Source: Thiosocius sp963736445 (GTDB lineage Bacteria; Pseudomonadota; Gammaproteobacteria; Chromatiales; Chromatiaceae). From it: a stretch of 64,000 bases of DNA. The DNA lies in assembly GCA_963736445.1 (NCBI GenBank), contig CAVTOY010000003.1, positions 7,838-71,837 of the forward strand. Direction: 5' to 3'. Position 1 is the first letter of the stretch. Every line of letters starts with the position of its first letter. This document shows positions 1-9,087 of the stretch, in pieces. The notes below the pieces were generated by a model. The model worked only from the letters and a program-made list of their open reading frames with translations, was not told where the DNA came from and searched no databases. A program made the position numbers and the translations under genes.

Positions 1-705
1 TTTGGATGCCCTCGAATCGCACAACAGATCAACAAGGCGTTCGGTATCGACATCGATAAAGATATGGTACGGCGGATCTTGGCCGCGCATTACCGGCCGG
101 GTTCCCCCGGTGACAGTGGGCCGTCATGGCTCACCTTCCTTGGTCATACGAAGGACAGTCTCTGGAGCATTGACCTGTTTCGGTGTGAATCCATTCACCT
201 GAAGAGCCACTGGGTGCTCGTGGTCATGGATCAGTTCACTCGGCGCATCATAGGTTTCGGTGTGCATGCCGGCGATGTCGATGGTGTGGCCTTGTGTCGA
301 ATGTTCAATATCGCCATCTCAGCCATGGGTGTTCCTAAGTATCTCAGCTCTGACAATGACCCGTTGTTCCGGTATCACCGCTGGCAGGCGAATCTGCGCA
401 TCCGGGCGATTCAGGAGATCAAAACCGTTCCCTACGTGCCCTTATCGCATCCTTTCATCGAGCGAGTGATCGGGACCATTCGCCGCGAATTCCTTGACCA
501 TGTGTTCTTCTGGAATGCCAATGATCTGGAGCGAAAACTGGAAGGATTCCGACAGTATTACAACGCGCATCGCGTGCACACTTCGCTCGATGGCGACACA
601 CCATTAGAAATCACTGGTGAAACGACCAGCCACCGTGTCGACCTCAACCAATTCCAGTGGCAATCACATTGCCGCGGGCTATATCAGTTACCTGTAGCCG
701 CTTGA
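1..705 (+). CDS. DDE transposase with integrase core, 5' end outside window
   Basis: The frame is open from base 1, so the gene starts outside the window. The visible 234 residues are the rve-type integrase catalytic domain, which cuts and joins element ends. Acidic residues sit in the expected order: an Asp in SIDLFR, an Asp in LSSDNDPLF, and a Glu in FIERVIGTIRREF. The protein equals the C-terminal part of the copy ending at 52448, except for one Ile/Val change. The fold fits IS3/IS481-like elements. I do not assign a named IS. Confidence 0.85.
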   Translation, partial: FGCPRIAQQINKAFGIDIDKDMVRRILAAHYRPGSPGDSGPSWLTFLGHTKDSLWSIDLFRCESIHLKSHWVLVVMDQFTRRIIGFGVHAGDVDGVALCRMFNIAISAMGVPKYLSSDNDPLFRYHRWQANLRIRAIQEIKTVPYVPLSHPFIERVIGTIRREFLDHVFFWNANDLERKLEGFRQYYNAHRVHTSLDGDTPLEITGETTSHRVDLNQFQWQSHCRGLYQLPVAA

Positions 706-728
706 GCAACAATTCGCCACCCACACGG
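1..728 (+). mobile_element. Insertion sequence copy A, 3' part (cut by window edge)
   Basis: Bases 1-728 match 51744-52471 with one visible difference (A at 250 versus G at 51993), and the two copies diverge abruptly at 729/52472. The element runs in the same orientation as the second copy, so the two form direct repeats about 51 kb apart. Its right end carries a short inverted repeat (AATTCGCCA near 711-719) that matches the left end of the complete copy. The last 9 bases or so could be target sequence rather than element. To the right lies a fragment of a different transposase on the opposite strand, so the element appears to have inserted into an older mobile gene. Confidence 0.85.
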
Positions 729-888
729 ACCAGAGCAGGCGATCTGCCGGGCGGATACCGGGCTTTTGCCCCGACTTTCGGTACACGGCCAACTGGTGCC
801 TCAGCGCCGCGTTCTCCGCCTGCAACGACAACCGCGATCGGGCAGACGCCGTCACCAAAATTAGAACGAATTGAATCAACCGGATCAT
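729..888 (-). pseudogene. N-terminal fragment of a second transposase, truncated by the IS
   Basis: On the minus strand the frame reads an N-terminus rich in LQAENAALRHQLAVYR and RPADRLLWSV. This is the usual opening of a family of proteobacterial integrase-core transposases. Reading on, similarity stops where the IS begins, after about 50 residues. The catalytic domain is absent, so the gene is dead. It shows nested insertion of mobile elements at this edge. Confidence 0.6.
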
Positions 889-953
889 GCATCACAGGGT
901 CGGCCATCACCTGAGAATATGCAATAGAATAAAGATGCTCCCATTTTCGGGAC

Positions 954-2393
954 TCACAGGTGGCACGGCCGCGGTAAGTCCCGCCATCCACTGCGCGATG
1001 CCTTTTCCCGGTACATGTCGTTATCGGCAGCACTCAACAGCGTGTCGAGTCCGTCGCCGTCGATCGGGAACAGTGCTACCCCGATGCTCACTGTTGCCTT
1101 TAGGCAATGCCCATAAATGTCAATCGGTTCGCGGATGTTCGCCTTGAGCTTATTCGCCAGCGCCAGCGCACTCGCACGGCTGTCGACCGCCCCAGCGACG
1201 ACCACGAACTCGTCGCCACCGAGACGCGCAACCGTGTCTTCAGCACGTACCCCGCGCTTCAATCGCTCGGCGAGCGTCTTCAACAGCCCGTCACCTGCGA
1301 CGTGACCCAGGCTGTCGTTGATCTCCTTGAATGCATCAACATCGATGAACAGCAGCGCTACCCGGCCGTGCTGCCGCCTGGCGCGTTCGATCGACTGGTC
1401 GAAACGCGCACGGAACAGCACGCGATTCGCCAACCCGGTGAGCGCATCGTGGTGAACGAGGTACTGCAGGTGGTCCTGATGACGTTTGATCGCCGTGATA
1501 TCAGAAAAGACCGAGACGTAGTTGCTGACCCTGCCTTCGTTGTCGTACACCCTATCCAACGTTTCCCAGGCAACGTAACGCCCGCCGTCCTTTCGGCAGT
1601 TGCACACCTCGCCCTGCCACGTGCCCTTCGTCTGCAGAGCGTTCCAAATCGCATCGAGTTGACCGTCATCCCCATCTCGGCAGCGCAACATCCCAAGTCC
1701 GCATCCGAGCACCTCGGCGCGTTCAAATCCCGTGATCCCACTGAATGCGTCGTTCACCGTGACGATCCGACACTGTGGATCAGTCACGACGACGGCTGCA
1801 CCCGTGTTCGCGATTACCTGCTGGGCCTGGTGCCTTGTAACACGCTCACATTCTCCGTGGACCGCATCGGTCACGGCTGCGAGTTTCGCACGACACTGGT
1901 CGAACTCGCCCTCGATGCGCTTCTGCGCACTGATATCCCTGTGGACCACGACCACACCGGACGCAGTCATCGACCATGCGACCGTAGTCTCAAACCATGC
2001 AGGGGAAGCCGTATCCGGCCAAGCATAATTCAGCCGTACATGCCGGGCGTCTCTACCGAGCGCATCGGCGATACCGGCAGCTACGTGTGCTGCCGCCATC
2101 CGCCCCCGCGCGGCCGCGGACCGCCACTCTTCAAGGTAATCTGCGCCGAGCGCCGGTTGTGGTAGGGGCCACACTGTCGGATTCGGATCCGCCGCTGCCG
2201 GCCCACCGGTCCAAATGACGCGTCCGGCGCAGTCGAGCACCACGACCTGAGCACCGACCGCGGTCAGCACATCGGCGGCCGGAAAATCCGCGTCGGTTAG
2301 CGGTACCGAAGCGGCATGCGCGAAGTTGTCAGTCGCTGACCGTAACGGGTTAATGTCGCTACAAGGCGCGACGGGTAACGGCTGATGCTTCAT
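954..2393 (-). CDS. PAS-GGDEF diguanylate cyclase
   Basis: This 479-residue protein probably makes cyclic di-GMP from two GTP. A weak PAS-like stretch covers residues 40-155, and a clear PAS domain covers about 190-300, ending in the usual SDITAIKRH linker. The GGDEF domain fills about 310-475. The active-site motif GGDEF is intact at residues 392-396, and an inhibitory I-site RxxD (RAED, 383-386) lies five residues before it, so product feedback is expected. There are no membrane segments, so it is likely cytoplasmic. No EAL domain follows. The gene reads in the same direction as the FixJ-like regulator and kinase upstream, with a 270-base gap, so it may have its own promoter. Confidence 0.9.
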   Translation of the reverse strand: MKHQPLPVAPCSDINPLRSATDNFAHAASVPLTDADFPAADVLTAVGAQVVVLDCAGRVIWTGGPAAADPNPTVWPLPQPALGADYLEEWRSAAARGRMAAAHVAAGIADALGRDARHVRLNYAWPDTASPAWFETTVAWSMTASGVVVVHRDISAQKRIEGEFDQCRAKLAAVTDAVHGECERVTRHQAQQVIANTGAAVVVTDPQCRIVTVNDAFSGITGFERAEVLGCGLGMLRCRDGDDGQLDAIWNALQTKGTWQGEVCNCRKDGGRYVAWETLDRVYDNEGRVSNYVSVFSDITAIKRHQDHLQYLVHHDALTGLANRVLFRARFDQSIERARRQHGRVALLFIDVDAFKEINDSLGHVAGDGLLKTLAERLKRGVRAEDTVARLGGDEFVVVAGAVDSRASALALANKLKANIREPIDIYGHCLKATVSIGVALFPIDGDGLDTLLSAADNDMYREKASRSGWRDLPRPCHL

Positions 2394-2666
2394 GATGTTC
2401 CGTTTCGGTCACTCCGTGTCTGTTGCTGCCCGACAAAAACCGGGGCAATGGAACATCACCATCAGTTCAGAGGCTTCGACGTTTCGGTACCTGCCCGCCA
2501 GGCCCCGCCGATTGCCCAGGGCCTGGCAGGGTCGGCAGCATTAAACATCAACTTAAGACCAGAGCGGCAGGCGCGCCAATCAGGATTTGCCGATACCGAG
2601 GTCAGTAGTTCTACGCATACGGAAGGCATAACGGAATACGGCCGGGCAAATCACCGCAAGGTCGCC

Positions 2667-3287
2667 TCAGCGAGCCTGCCCGGAGTTCAACGACACGTGA
2701 ACAAGGTCGACCAGATGCTGCGCGTTGAGCTTGCGCATGATGTGCGCGCGATGCGTCTCCACGGTTCGAATGCTTACGCCCAGATTGATCGCAATGGCCT
2801 TGTTCGAGGTCCCTGCGACCAAGAGGTCGAATACCTCGCGCTCGCGGGGGGTCAGCGTCTGCAGCCGAGACAGTGCCTCGCCACGCTCCATGCCAGGCGC
2901 CGGCCGCAGGCGTCTTTCGCGTACGGCGTCCTGCACTAGGTCAAGCAGGCGCTGGGCATTGAACGGCTTGGTCAGGAAGTCCACCGCGCCGAGCTTCATC
3001 GCGCGCACCGCCATGTCAATGTCGCCGTGTCCGGTAATCAGGATTGTCGGCAGACTGACCTTATCCGCCTGCAGTCGCTCCAGCAGCGCCATGCCGCTCA
3101 TACCCGGCATGCGCACATCCAGCAGCAAGCATGCCGGCTGGTCGTCACGAGGCGCAAATCGATCGAGAAAAGCGTCGGCACTCGCGAAACCGATCGTCTC
3201 GAGCCCGACGGTTTCCAGCAACATGCCAATCGATTCGCGCACCTCCGCGTTGTCGTCGACTACATAGACCACAGGGCAGGCACTCAT
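2667..3287 (-). CDS. FixJ/NarL-type response regulator
   Basis: This 206-residue regulator has an N-terminal receiver domain (about 5-120). The acidic pocket is at residues 11-12, the phospho-acceptor is Asp57 in LLLDVRMPG, and the signalling Thr/Lys sits in the ITGHGD and LTKPF stretches. A LuxR-type helix-turn-helix follows (LTPREREVFDLLVAG then SIRTVETHR). Such proteins bind DNA once phosphorylated. Its start overlaps the stop of the upstream kinase gene by 4 bases, so the two are co-translated and it is the kinase's likely partner. The target genes are unknown. Confidence 0.92.
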   Translation of the reverse strand: MSACPVVYVVDDNAEVRESIGMLLETVGLETIGFASADAFLDRFAPRDDQPACLLLDVRMPGMSGMALLERLQADKVSLPTILITGHGDIDMAVRAMKLGAVDFLTKPFNAQRLLDLVQDAVRERRLRPAPGMERGEALSRLQTLTPREREVFDLLVAGTSNKAIAINLGVSIRTVETHRAHIMRKLNAQHLVDLVHVSLNSGQAR

Positions 3288-5713
3288 GCCGGCACTTCCG
3301 TCGCCGCCGGAAGTTCGACCCGGAACAAAGCTCCACCATGGGTACCCTCCTGGTAGCTAATCCGCCCGCTCAGCGATTCGACAATACTCTGCGTGATCGT
3401 CAGGCCGAGGGCGACGGCGCCGCTCCCGCCACGACCCCAAGGTTCGAAGAGCCGGTCGACCAGCTCCTCGTCAACCCCCGGCCCTGTGTCCTCGATCTCG
3501 ATCACGATGCTGTCGTCGTCCTCGTCTCGTCGGGTGGTCAGGAACAGCGCCCGACGATCTTGCGGCGTCGTGCGCATCGCATCCAGTGCGTTCGTCAGTA
3601 GCTGTGCCAGCGCCTGCTCCAATTCCATCGGGTCGCCGCGCACCGGCGGCAGGTCGTCGGCATAATGCCGCGTCAGGCGCACGCCCTCGTGCTGGATCCG
3701 TGTACCAAAGCCCTCCACGCAGGCGGACAGAACGGCATTCACCGCGATCGGCTGCGCCGTCACGGGATGAGAGATCAAAGCCCGCAGTCGGTCGAGGGTC
3801 TCGCCCGACTGGGTGGAAAGATGCTCGATCTTACGCAGAATCGCAACCAGCCGGTCGGGATCCAACGCTCCGTCGCGCTGACCGCGCAGTGCGGCGTCTG
3901 CGTAGGTCTGCAGCGCGGCGATCGGCTGACTGAGTTCATCAGCCGCCGACGCGGCGATCTCAGCGATTAGCGCACGTCGGCCGACGCGCGCGAGCTCGGC
4001 GCGGTGTTCATCGAGCCGCGCCTGAAGCTGCTTCTGCGTGGTCACATCGAGCATCGCCGCGACACCGCCAATCAGCTGTCCGTCGCCGTCATGCAGCGGG
4101 CGTCCGGTTACCTGTACCCAACGACCCTCCGCGGATTCTGAATACTGCAGAAAAAGCTCCACGCCGTCAGACGGCGTCCCGCGCATCGCTCTTACCAGCG
4201 GCAACTCGTCCACCGGGACCGGGTCGCCGCCAGGATTGCGGAACACTCCAAAGCGCGCTGACCAGTCCGCGGGCGGCACCTCTTCGGGCCCGGAGCCGAC
4301 GATCTGCGTGGCCTTGTGGTTCCAAAGCAGAAAGCGGCCATCGCAGTCGGTGACGACGATACCATCGCCGATGTTTTCAATGATCAAGTCCTGCAAGGCT
4401 TTCTGGTCGGCAATCTCACGCGTTCGCTCCTCAACTCGGCGCTCGAGATCTTCGGTGAGCGCAGTCAGCGCCTGTTCGCGTTCTTGGACCTCGTCGACCA
4501 TACGACGAAACGCCTCAGCAAGCTGCCCTACCTCATCACCACCCCGGATCACGGGTAGACTGAAACGATAGTCGCCCGCGGCTATCTTCTCGGTGACGGA
4601 AGCCAGCGCACTCAGCGAACGTGTCATGCGCCAGGAGATCAGCGTCACCAGCGCAATTGCGATCAGCAGCAGGCCGGTTGTCACAAGCAGGCTGTCGCGC
4701 CGCAGGATCCCGAGGCCCTGGAACAGGTCTTCGGCGCGTTTCTCGAGTAGGATGATCAAGCGGTGCCCGGACTCCTGCCCGTCGAACGCACGGACACTGG
4801 CGAAGACCGCAGAGGTCGGCCGGACGCCTGTATCCGCGATGAAGGCCCCCTCGCCATTTGGAATCCGGCGCACCGCATCCATCCATCGCGGCGGGGCAGC
4901 GGCGGGCGCAGCGCCATCGCCGAGTTCATGGCCAAAGGCACGTCCGGTCTCTGGGTGCAGCAGAAAACGCCCGTGCTCGTCGACGACGTAGGCGTGTTCA
5001 CCGCTATCCAGGTAGGACGTCACGCGATCGAAGACGTGACGCATGTCCATGTTGATGACGACGATACCGAACAGCTGCTCCTTGTGGTCGTACACCGCGG
5101 TTGCTGCACGCAATGTCGGCTGGGCAGGCACGGTAATGCGACCGTTTTCGCGGTTCAGATCTATACGCGACAGAGAGACCGCGCCCGGTGTCAATGTGGC
5201 GGCGCGCTGAACATAGTAGCGCCCCCCCTTGCGCTGCAGCGACTCCGCCGGCGTGACTCGCAGACCCTGCGCGGTACGCTCGATACGCACCAGTTCGCGT
5301 CCGCCATCGTGCATGCCGATCAGACGCAGCTGGAAATACTCCGGACGGGTCGCGGCGAACGACAGGAATATCTGCTGCAGACGCGCCTGCCACTGCGCGA
5401 CCGTCGAAGCACCAACCGGGTCCTTTCCACCCGCGGCCAAGGCGCGCGCGATCCCCACGATCGGCGGTGTGCCGGCAAGGAAAAGAACATCACGGCGCAG
5501 ATGCTGCACGTACCGGGTCATCTCGCCCGCCGCCCGCTCGGCGTGCAGCTGAAGAAGCTCGAGTTCGCGGGTCTTCAAGGCCTCGACTCGGCCTCGGTCG
5601 AAGAGAAAGCCGATCGCGACTGCGGCTGCCACCAGGATGGGTACAAAAGACAACACCAGGCGCAGCGAAAGCGCCCTCGGGTAAGGCGCATAGGAACGCG
5701 GCGAATCAGCCAT
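3284..5713 (-). CDS. Membrane sensor kinase with Asp at the phospho-acceptor site
   Basis: The protein has 809 residues. It has an N-terminal membrane segment, a large periplasmic sensor region (about 45-340, Cache-like), a second membrane segment, a HAMP linker, a PAS domain (about 440-560), then HisKA-like and HATPase_c domains. The ATPase domain keeps Asn in LLTNALDAM and the DTGPGV G1 box. In the H-box, where FixL/DctB relatives have AHEL, this protein has ADEL: codon GAT at 3938-3940, residue 592. A single C-to-G change would explain it. Either it is a sequencing error or the kinase no longer autophosphorylates in the normal way. It overlaps the response regulator gene by 4 bases. Confidence 0.88.
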   Translation of the reverse strand: MADSPRSYAPYPRALSLRLVLSFVPILVAAAVAIGFLFDRGRVEALKTRELELLQLHAERAAGEMTRYVQHLRRDVLFLAGTPPIVGIARALAAGGKDPVGASTVAQWQARLQQIFLSFAATRPEYFQLRLIGMHDGGRELVRIERTAQGLRVTPAESLQRKGGRYYVQRAATLTPGAVSLSRIDLNRENGRITVPAQPTLRAATAVYDHKEQLFGIVVINMDMRHVFDRVTSYLDSGEHAYVVDEHGRFLLHPETGRAFGHELGDGAAPAAAPPRWMDAVRRIPNGEGAFIADTGVRPTSAVFASVRAFDGQESGHRLIILLEKRAEDLFQGLGILRRDSLLVTTGLLLIAIALVTLISWRMTRSLSALASVTEKIAAGDYRFSLPVIRGGDEVGQLAEAFRRMVDEVQEREQALTALTEDLERRVEERTREIADQKALQDLIIENIGDGIVVTDCDGRFLLWNHKATQIVGSGPEEVPPADWSARFGVFRNPGGDPVPVDELPLVRAMRGTPSDGVELFLQYSESAEGRWVQVTGRPLHDGDGQLIGGVAAMLDVTTQKQLQARLDEHRAELARVGRRALIAEIAASAADELSQPIAALQTYADAALRGQRDGALDPDRLVAILRKIEHLSTQSGETLDRLRALISHPVTAQPIAVNAVLSACVEGFGTRIQHEGVRLTRHYADDLPPVRGDPMELEQALAQLLTNALDAMRTTPQDRRALFLTTRRDEDDDSIVIEIEDTGPGVDEELVDRLFEPWGRGGSGAVALGLTITQSIVESLSGRISYQEGTHGGALFRVELPAATEVPA

Positions 5714-5980
5714 CGCGCGCGATCAACGCACGTCGCGCCGCCAATTCCCGATCAACAACGACTTCTACATGCACTGTCGCTCACCTTCGGACGCCAAGCG
5801 AAGAGACAGCGTACCGCGGCGAAACCATTGTTGCACCAGCCCTCGAAAAAAGGGGGGGTGAACCGGGGTGGCTTTACACGTCGGAAAGCGCTTCCCTGCG
5901 CTAGGGCTATCCCGCACCTATGTTCCCGGTCCTCCAGCAGACAGATCTGTCGACCCGCCGTAATCCTCGCCGGGTCTCGC

Positions 5981-6298
5981 TCAGACCCCCACGCACAGCG
6001 GTGGCTGTTCGGACGGCTGCGGAGCCCTCTGCAGGCGCGCGGCAAGGTCTCGCTTATTGGTCTTTATCTCAACCCGTACACCGAGCTCGCTGCATCGATT
6101 GCACAGAATTTGAACCAAGGCCACACCAGAATCGAACACCCGTTCGACATCTGTCAAGTCCATGACGCACGACGCGAGCTCGGCGCTCAAGTTTTGACGA
6201 ACGGCAAAAACTTCGGGTGTGATGCTGAAATCCAGATTGCCGTCGAACGTTAGGTTCAGTCTCCCCTGATCTTCGCGCAACGAGACATGCAATGGCAT
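5981..6298 (-). CDS. STAS-domain protein
   Basis: I start this 105-residue protein at the ATG at 6296-6298, because a GGAGA ribosome site lies about 8 bases upstream. Longer upstream starts lack one. The sequence fits a STAS / anti-sigma-factor antagonist fold: alternating strands and helices with a central VMDLTDVERVFDSGVALV, where the Ser-Gly pair occupies the usual phospho-acceptor loop. Such proteins switch partners with anti-sigma factors or kinases, but no partner is encoded beside it. It lies upstream of the sensor kinase gene in the same direction, 267 bases away. Confidence 0.7.
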   Translation of the reverse strand: MPLHVSLREDQGRLNLTFDGNLDFSITPEVFAVRQNLSAELASCVMDLTDVERVFDSGVALVQILCNRCSELGVRVEIKTNKRDLAARLQRAPQPSEQPPLCVGV

Positions 6299-7016
6299 CG
6301 TAGTGTTTCTCCAAATGATGGCGAATCTTGTATCTGAGATTCGGGAAAGGCGGCCGCCGCGCCTCGAACCCAGAGGATAGCTGGCACGGGCGTCACTGCC
6401 CATCCGGATTGGCCGCGCGGGGCCTCAGTAGAACTACTGAATCGTGGTTTTCCGGTCTTGTTGAGTTTGCGGCCCGGACCGCAGAGAAACAAACGGGGCT
6501 CTATCGTCGCGAACTCGGCCCACCGAAGATCGGCATTGCAGGGAAAAGCGGGGGCAATCGGTTCTCAACCCACTCTGTTCGGCTTCGTGATCCTCAAGGT
6601 CTTCATGCGGTATCAGGGTAGAAGGCTTGACGCCAAAGAGCGCAGCGGCACCATGAGGACAGCGCACATCCCAGTTGGCGTGGCGAGCGCCCGAGGAGCA
6701 ATAAAATCGGTCTGATTTCAGGTACTCAATCAGCCGAATCAAACTGGAGGTCTACTGGAGCTTCATCACCCGCCTGGTTGTTCGGATTACCGTTGCCCAC
6801 CTTGTACTGCGTGTTTCGCGGCCGAGTGACGTCAGACTCTCGCGGTGTCGTCTGACCATGCGGTGTTGCAAATGCACCAGGGATGACGCATTTGCGCCGT
6901 GGTGCAACGACACTCTGTGGACGGCCCCTGTCGTTGGTAGCGCCCGGTTGTTTGGCATCGGGCTTGCACGATTCTAGGTCGACGATAGCAAAGCTGGGGC
7001 GCGACAGGAGGGAGCG
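6299..7016. other. 718-base stretch without an intact gene
   Basis: No complete gene is visible. The only recognisable piece is a decayed FIS-type helix-turn-helix at about 6577-6660, listed separately. The right side should contain the promoter of the coiled-coil gene at 7017, and the left side that of the STAS gene. I did not identify convincing -35/-10 pairs. Confidence 0.5.
6577..6660 (-). pseudogene. Fragment of the C-terminal FIS-type HTH of a sigma-54 activator
   Basis: The minus strand reads GAAALFGVKPSTLIP, and after a one-base shift MKTLRITKP. In many NtrC-family activators the protein ends with such an A-LGVKPSTL-RMKKLGI helix-turn-helix. The rest of the activator is missing and the frame is broken. 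It is therefore a remnant at best, and chance similarity is possible given the short length. Confidence 0.35.
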
Positions 7017-7349
7017 ATGACACGACGTACTGACAATGCGGATGAAGCGCTACAGCCAGATGCCGAAAGGCTGGATGCGTTGAGACGCCAACTGTCCGGC
7101 CTGAAGTCGCAGGCACAGCAGGCACAGCAGGCACAGCAGGCACGTGACGAACTCCGTAATAACATCGGCGCGCAGGTCAGCAGGCTCGAAAGGCTCGGCG
7201 ACGAGACCGCGAACAGGCTCGATGAGCTACGCGATGCCGGCCACCATGCGGTTGCCGAGTTGCGTGCCGGCATCGAGCTGGCAATCGAAGACCTGGAAGC
7301 GGGGTTGCGCACGCTGCGGCACAAGCTGGACGACTCCGGCGACAGCTAG
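7017..7349 (+). CDS. Small coiled-coil protein (paralogue A of three)
   Basis: This 110-residue, highly charged and almost entirely helical protein has no signal peptide or membrane segment. Residues about 15-105 form heptads rich in Leu, Glu, Arg and Ala. A run of AQQ repeats at about residues 32-42 is encoded by a 9-base tandem repeat. Its second half (RLDELRDAGHHAVAELRAG) resembles the second half of the proteins at 33463 and 48488 (LRELRESGGEAVVELQQG), so the window holds three relatives. A GGAGG-like ribosome site precedes the ATG. The function is unknown. Small proteins of this kind often sit in stress loci. Confidence 0.75.
   Translation: MTRRTDNADEALQPDAERLDALRRQLSGLKSQAQQAQQAQQARDELRNNIGAQVSRLERLGDETANRLDELRDAGHHAVAELRAGIELAIEDLEAGLRTLRHKLDDSGDS
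7110..7143 (+). repeat. 9-base tandem repeat inside the coiled-coil gene
   Basis: The unit CAGGCACAG is repeated about 3.8 times and encodes repeating Ala-Gln-Gln. Because the unit is a multiple of three, changes in copy number would lengthen or shorten the coiled coil without breaking the frame. Confidence 0.9.
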
Positions 7350-7504
7350 GACGCGCGACGCCGTTGGCGCATCGCGCATTCAGTATCCACTCACCCTCAT
7401 GCATGAGGCCGAAACCGCTCCCGGACAGAAGGGCTTTCCACGCGACAGGCATGATTCCTACACTTACGGTTGGTCGCAACGATGCGGCCGGAAGGAGGCG
7501 AGAA

Positions 7505-8071
7505 ATGCGTTCTCTCATCTTCGTACTCGCAGCGGCACTGACGCCGCTGGTCGTTGGCGCCGACAACGCGCCATCAAAGCCGCAGCACCAGACGTATTCT
7601 CACAACGAAATCGTGCGTGAGGTCGAGGATTTCTTCGGCGAGGGCGCGCAGGGACTGGCCGAGGTGCTCGAGAAGGCGTTCGCCGACTATGGTGAACCGA
7701 ACGCATATATCGCCGGCGACGAGGTTTCGGCGGCCCTTGGCGTCGGCGTGCGCTATGGCAAGGGCTTGTTACAGACGAAATCGGGCGAAGGTCGCGAGAT
7801 CCACTGGCGAGGGCCATCGATTGGTTTCGACGCCGGGGCGAATGCATCGAAAATTTTTATCCTGGTATATCGCCTCGACGACGTTCCCGATCTCTTTCAG
7901 CTTTATCCGGGCATCGAGGGTAGCCTGCTCTTCGTCGGTGGTGTAGGCATGAACTATCTGCAATTGGGCGACACGGTGCTTGCACCGATTCGCCTCGGCG
8001 CCGGTTGGCGGCAGGGGGTGAGCGTCGGATACATGGACTTCACCCGCGAGGCCAGTGTCGTACCTTTGTGA
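7505..8071 (+). CDS. DUF1134 / EipA-family envelope protein
   Basis: I start at 7505, where a strong GGAAGGAGG site lies just upstream. The product is 188 residues. An N-terminal signal peptide of about 19 residues (RSLIFVLAAALTPLVVGA) is followed by a periplasmic domain with hallmarks of DUF1134: the YSHNEIVREVEDFFGEG opening, YGEPNAYI, the basic-aromatic stretch HWRGPSIGFDAG, and a C-terminal Gly-rich barrel (GVGMNYLQLGDTVLAPIR). In Brucella and Caulobacter the EipA family supports envelope integrity. The exact molecular role is not known. The neighbours are the phosphate genes downstream, with a 360-base gap. Confidence 0.85.
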   Translation: MRSLIFVLAAALTPLVVGADNAPSKPQHQTYSHNEIVREVEDFFGEGAQGLAEVLEKAFADYGEPNAYIAGDEVSAALGVGVRYGKGLLQTKSGEGREIHWRGPSIGFDAGANASKIFILVYRLDDVPDLFQLYPGIEGSLLFVGGVGMNYLQLGDTVLAPIRLGAGWRQGVSVGYMDFTREASVVPL

Positions 8072-8432
8072 CCTCCCGGGCACCGCGTGCAGGCACACTA
8101 TCCGGTGGGTGCCGCACGCCGGCCGCCCAAATCGGCCAGCTGCAGCCGAAATGCAGCACACGCGGCAACTTCGAAAAGCAAAAATGATTCGCTGTGCCAC
8201 CCGGTGGCCGCGCACTGGCCGCCCCACGTTGGTCGATTTGCGGCGCGCGAGAACCCCAGATGCCGCTGCTGGTGCGGTACATGCAGCAAATTTCTTACTA
8301 TCGAACCAGCGGGAGCAGCGCCTTGATGTACTGCCGGCGAGCTTTATTGCACAGCTGCAGCAGCGCCATACTCCACCAGCAGAGATTAGCAACCGCCTGT
8401 ACCAGGCGCCACAAACCAGAGGTCCCGAAACG
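8072..8432. other. 361-base intergenic region upstream of the phosphate genes
   Basis: No gene is supported here. The frame of the downstream DUF47 gene stays open far upstream, but the ATG at 8433 begins the conserved family N-terminus (MLLFKRTREVEGW). The region presumably carries the promoter of the DUF47-PiT pair. I did not see a convincing PHO box. Confidence 0.4.
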
Positions 8433-9077
8433 ATGCTTCTGTTCAAGCGCACACGTGAAGTCGAAGGCTGGATCGACGAGCTGCTCAACACGGTATCCGA
8501 GTCTGCGCTGCTGGTTCGCGAGTCCATATTCCTCTATCTGCAGAGCGATGCCGATGAGCGTTTTAGACAGCGGCTCGACGAGATGACCAGCTACGAAACA
8601 CGCGCCAACGAACTGCGTCGCGAGGTCGAACAGTATCTCTACCGTGAAACGCTCATTCCGGATGCGCGACGGGACGTGTTGCAGCTGCTAGAGGCCCTCA
8701 ACGACATCATCGACAGGCACACGTCGGTTCTGTGGTACTTCGCAATCGAGAAACCGGACATCCCGGATGCGATGAAGGACGATTACCGTGAGCTGAGCGA
8801 GATGACTGCAGAGGCCGTGGAGAGTCTCGTATTGGCCTCGCGTGCCTATTTCCGAGATCCGGAGGCCGTAAACGACCACCTGCATAAAGTGCGCTACTAC
8901 GAGTCGCAGGCAGACGAGCGGGTCAGACACCTTCGCCAACGCATCTTCGACACCGACCTGAGCCTGGCAAACAAGATCCATCTGCGCTTTTTTGCCGAGC
9001 GCATCGTCTGGATATCCGACCTTGCCGAGGATATCGCGGACCAACTGATCATATTCTCGATCAAGCGCTCGGTTTGA
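8433..9077 (+). CDS. DUF47 / PhoU-like phosphate transport regulator
   Basis: This 214-residue all-helical protein is of the DUF47 (PhoU_div, TIGR00153) family. The start at 8433 matches the usual family length. Typical features are DELLNTVSESALLVRESI near the N-terminus and metal-binding-type acidic motifs, with conserved YESQADERVRHLRQRIF and FAERIVWISDLAEDIADQL. These proteins regulate or couple the PiT phosphate permease encoded next to them. The PiT gene starts 10 bases after this stop, so the two form an operon. Confidence 0.92.
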   Translation: MLLFKRTREVEGWIDELLNTVSESALLVRESIFLYLQSDADERFRQRLDEMTSYETRANELRREVEQYLYRETLIPDARRDVLQLLEALNDIIDRHTSVLWYFAIEKPDIPDAMKDDYRELSEMTAEAVESLVLASRAYFRDPEAVNDHLHKVRYYESQADERVRHLRQRIFDTDLSLANKIHLRFFAERIVWISDLAEDIADQLIIFSIKRSV

Positions 9078-9087
9078 AGGCCGACCT

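Noticed and set aside
1107..2165. A 352-codon plus-strand open frame
   Set aside because: It is antisense to the GGDEF gene with intact catalytic motif.
4763..6253. A 496-codon plus-strand open frame
   Set aside because: It overlaps the sensor kinase and STAS genes on the opposite strand and has no family features.
7110..7143. Short tandem repeat that might suggest a CRISPR array
   Set aside because: The 9-base units are contiguous without spacers and encode AQQ repeats inside a coding frame. No CRISPR array or cas gene was seen anywhere in the window.
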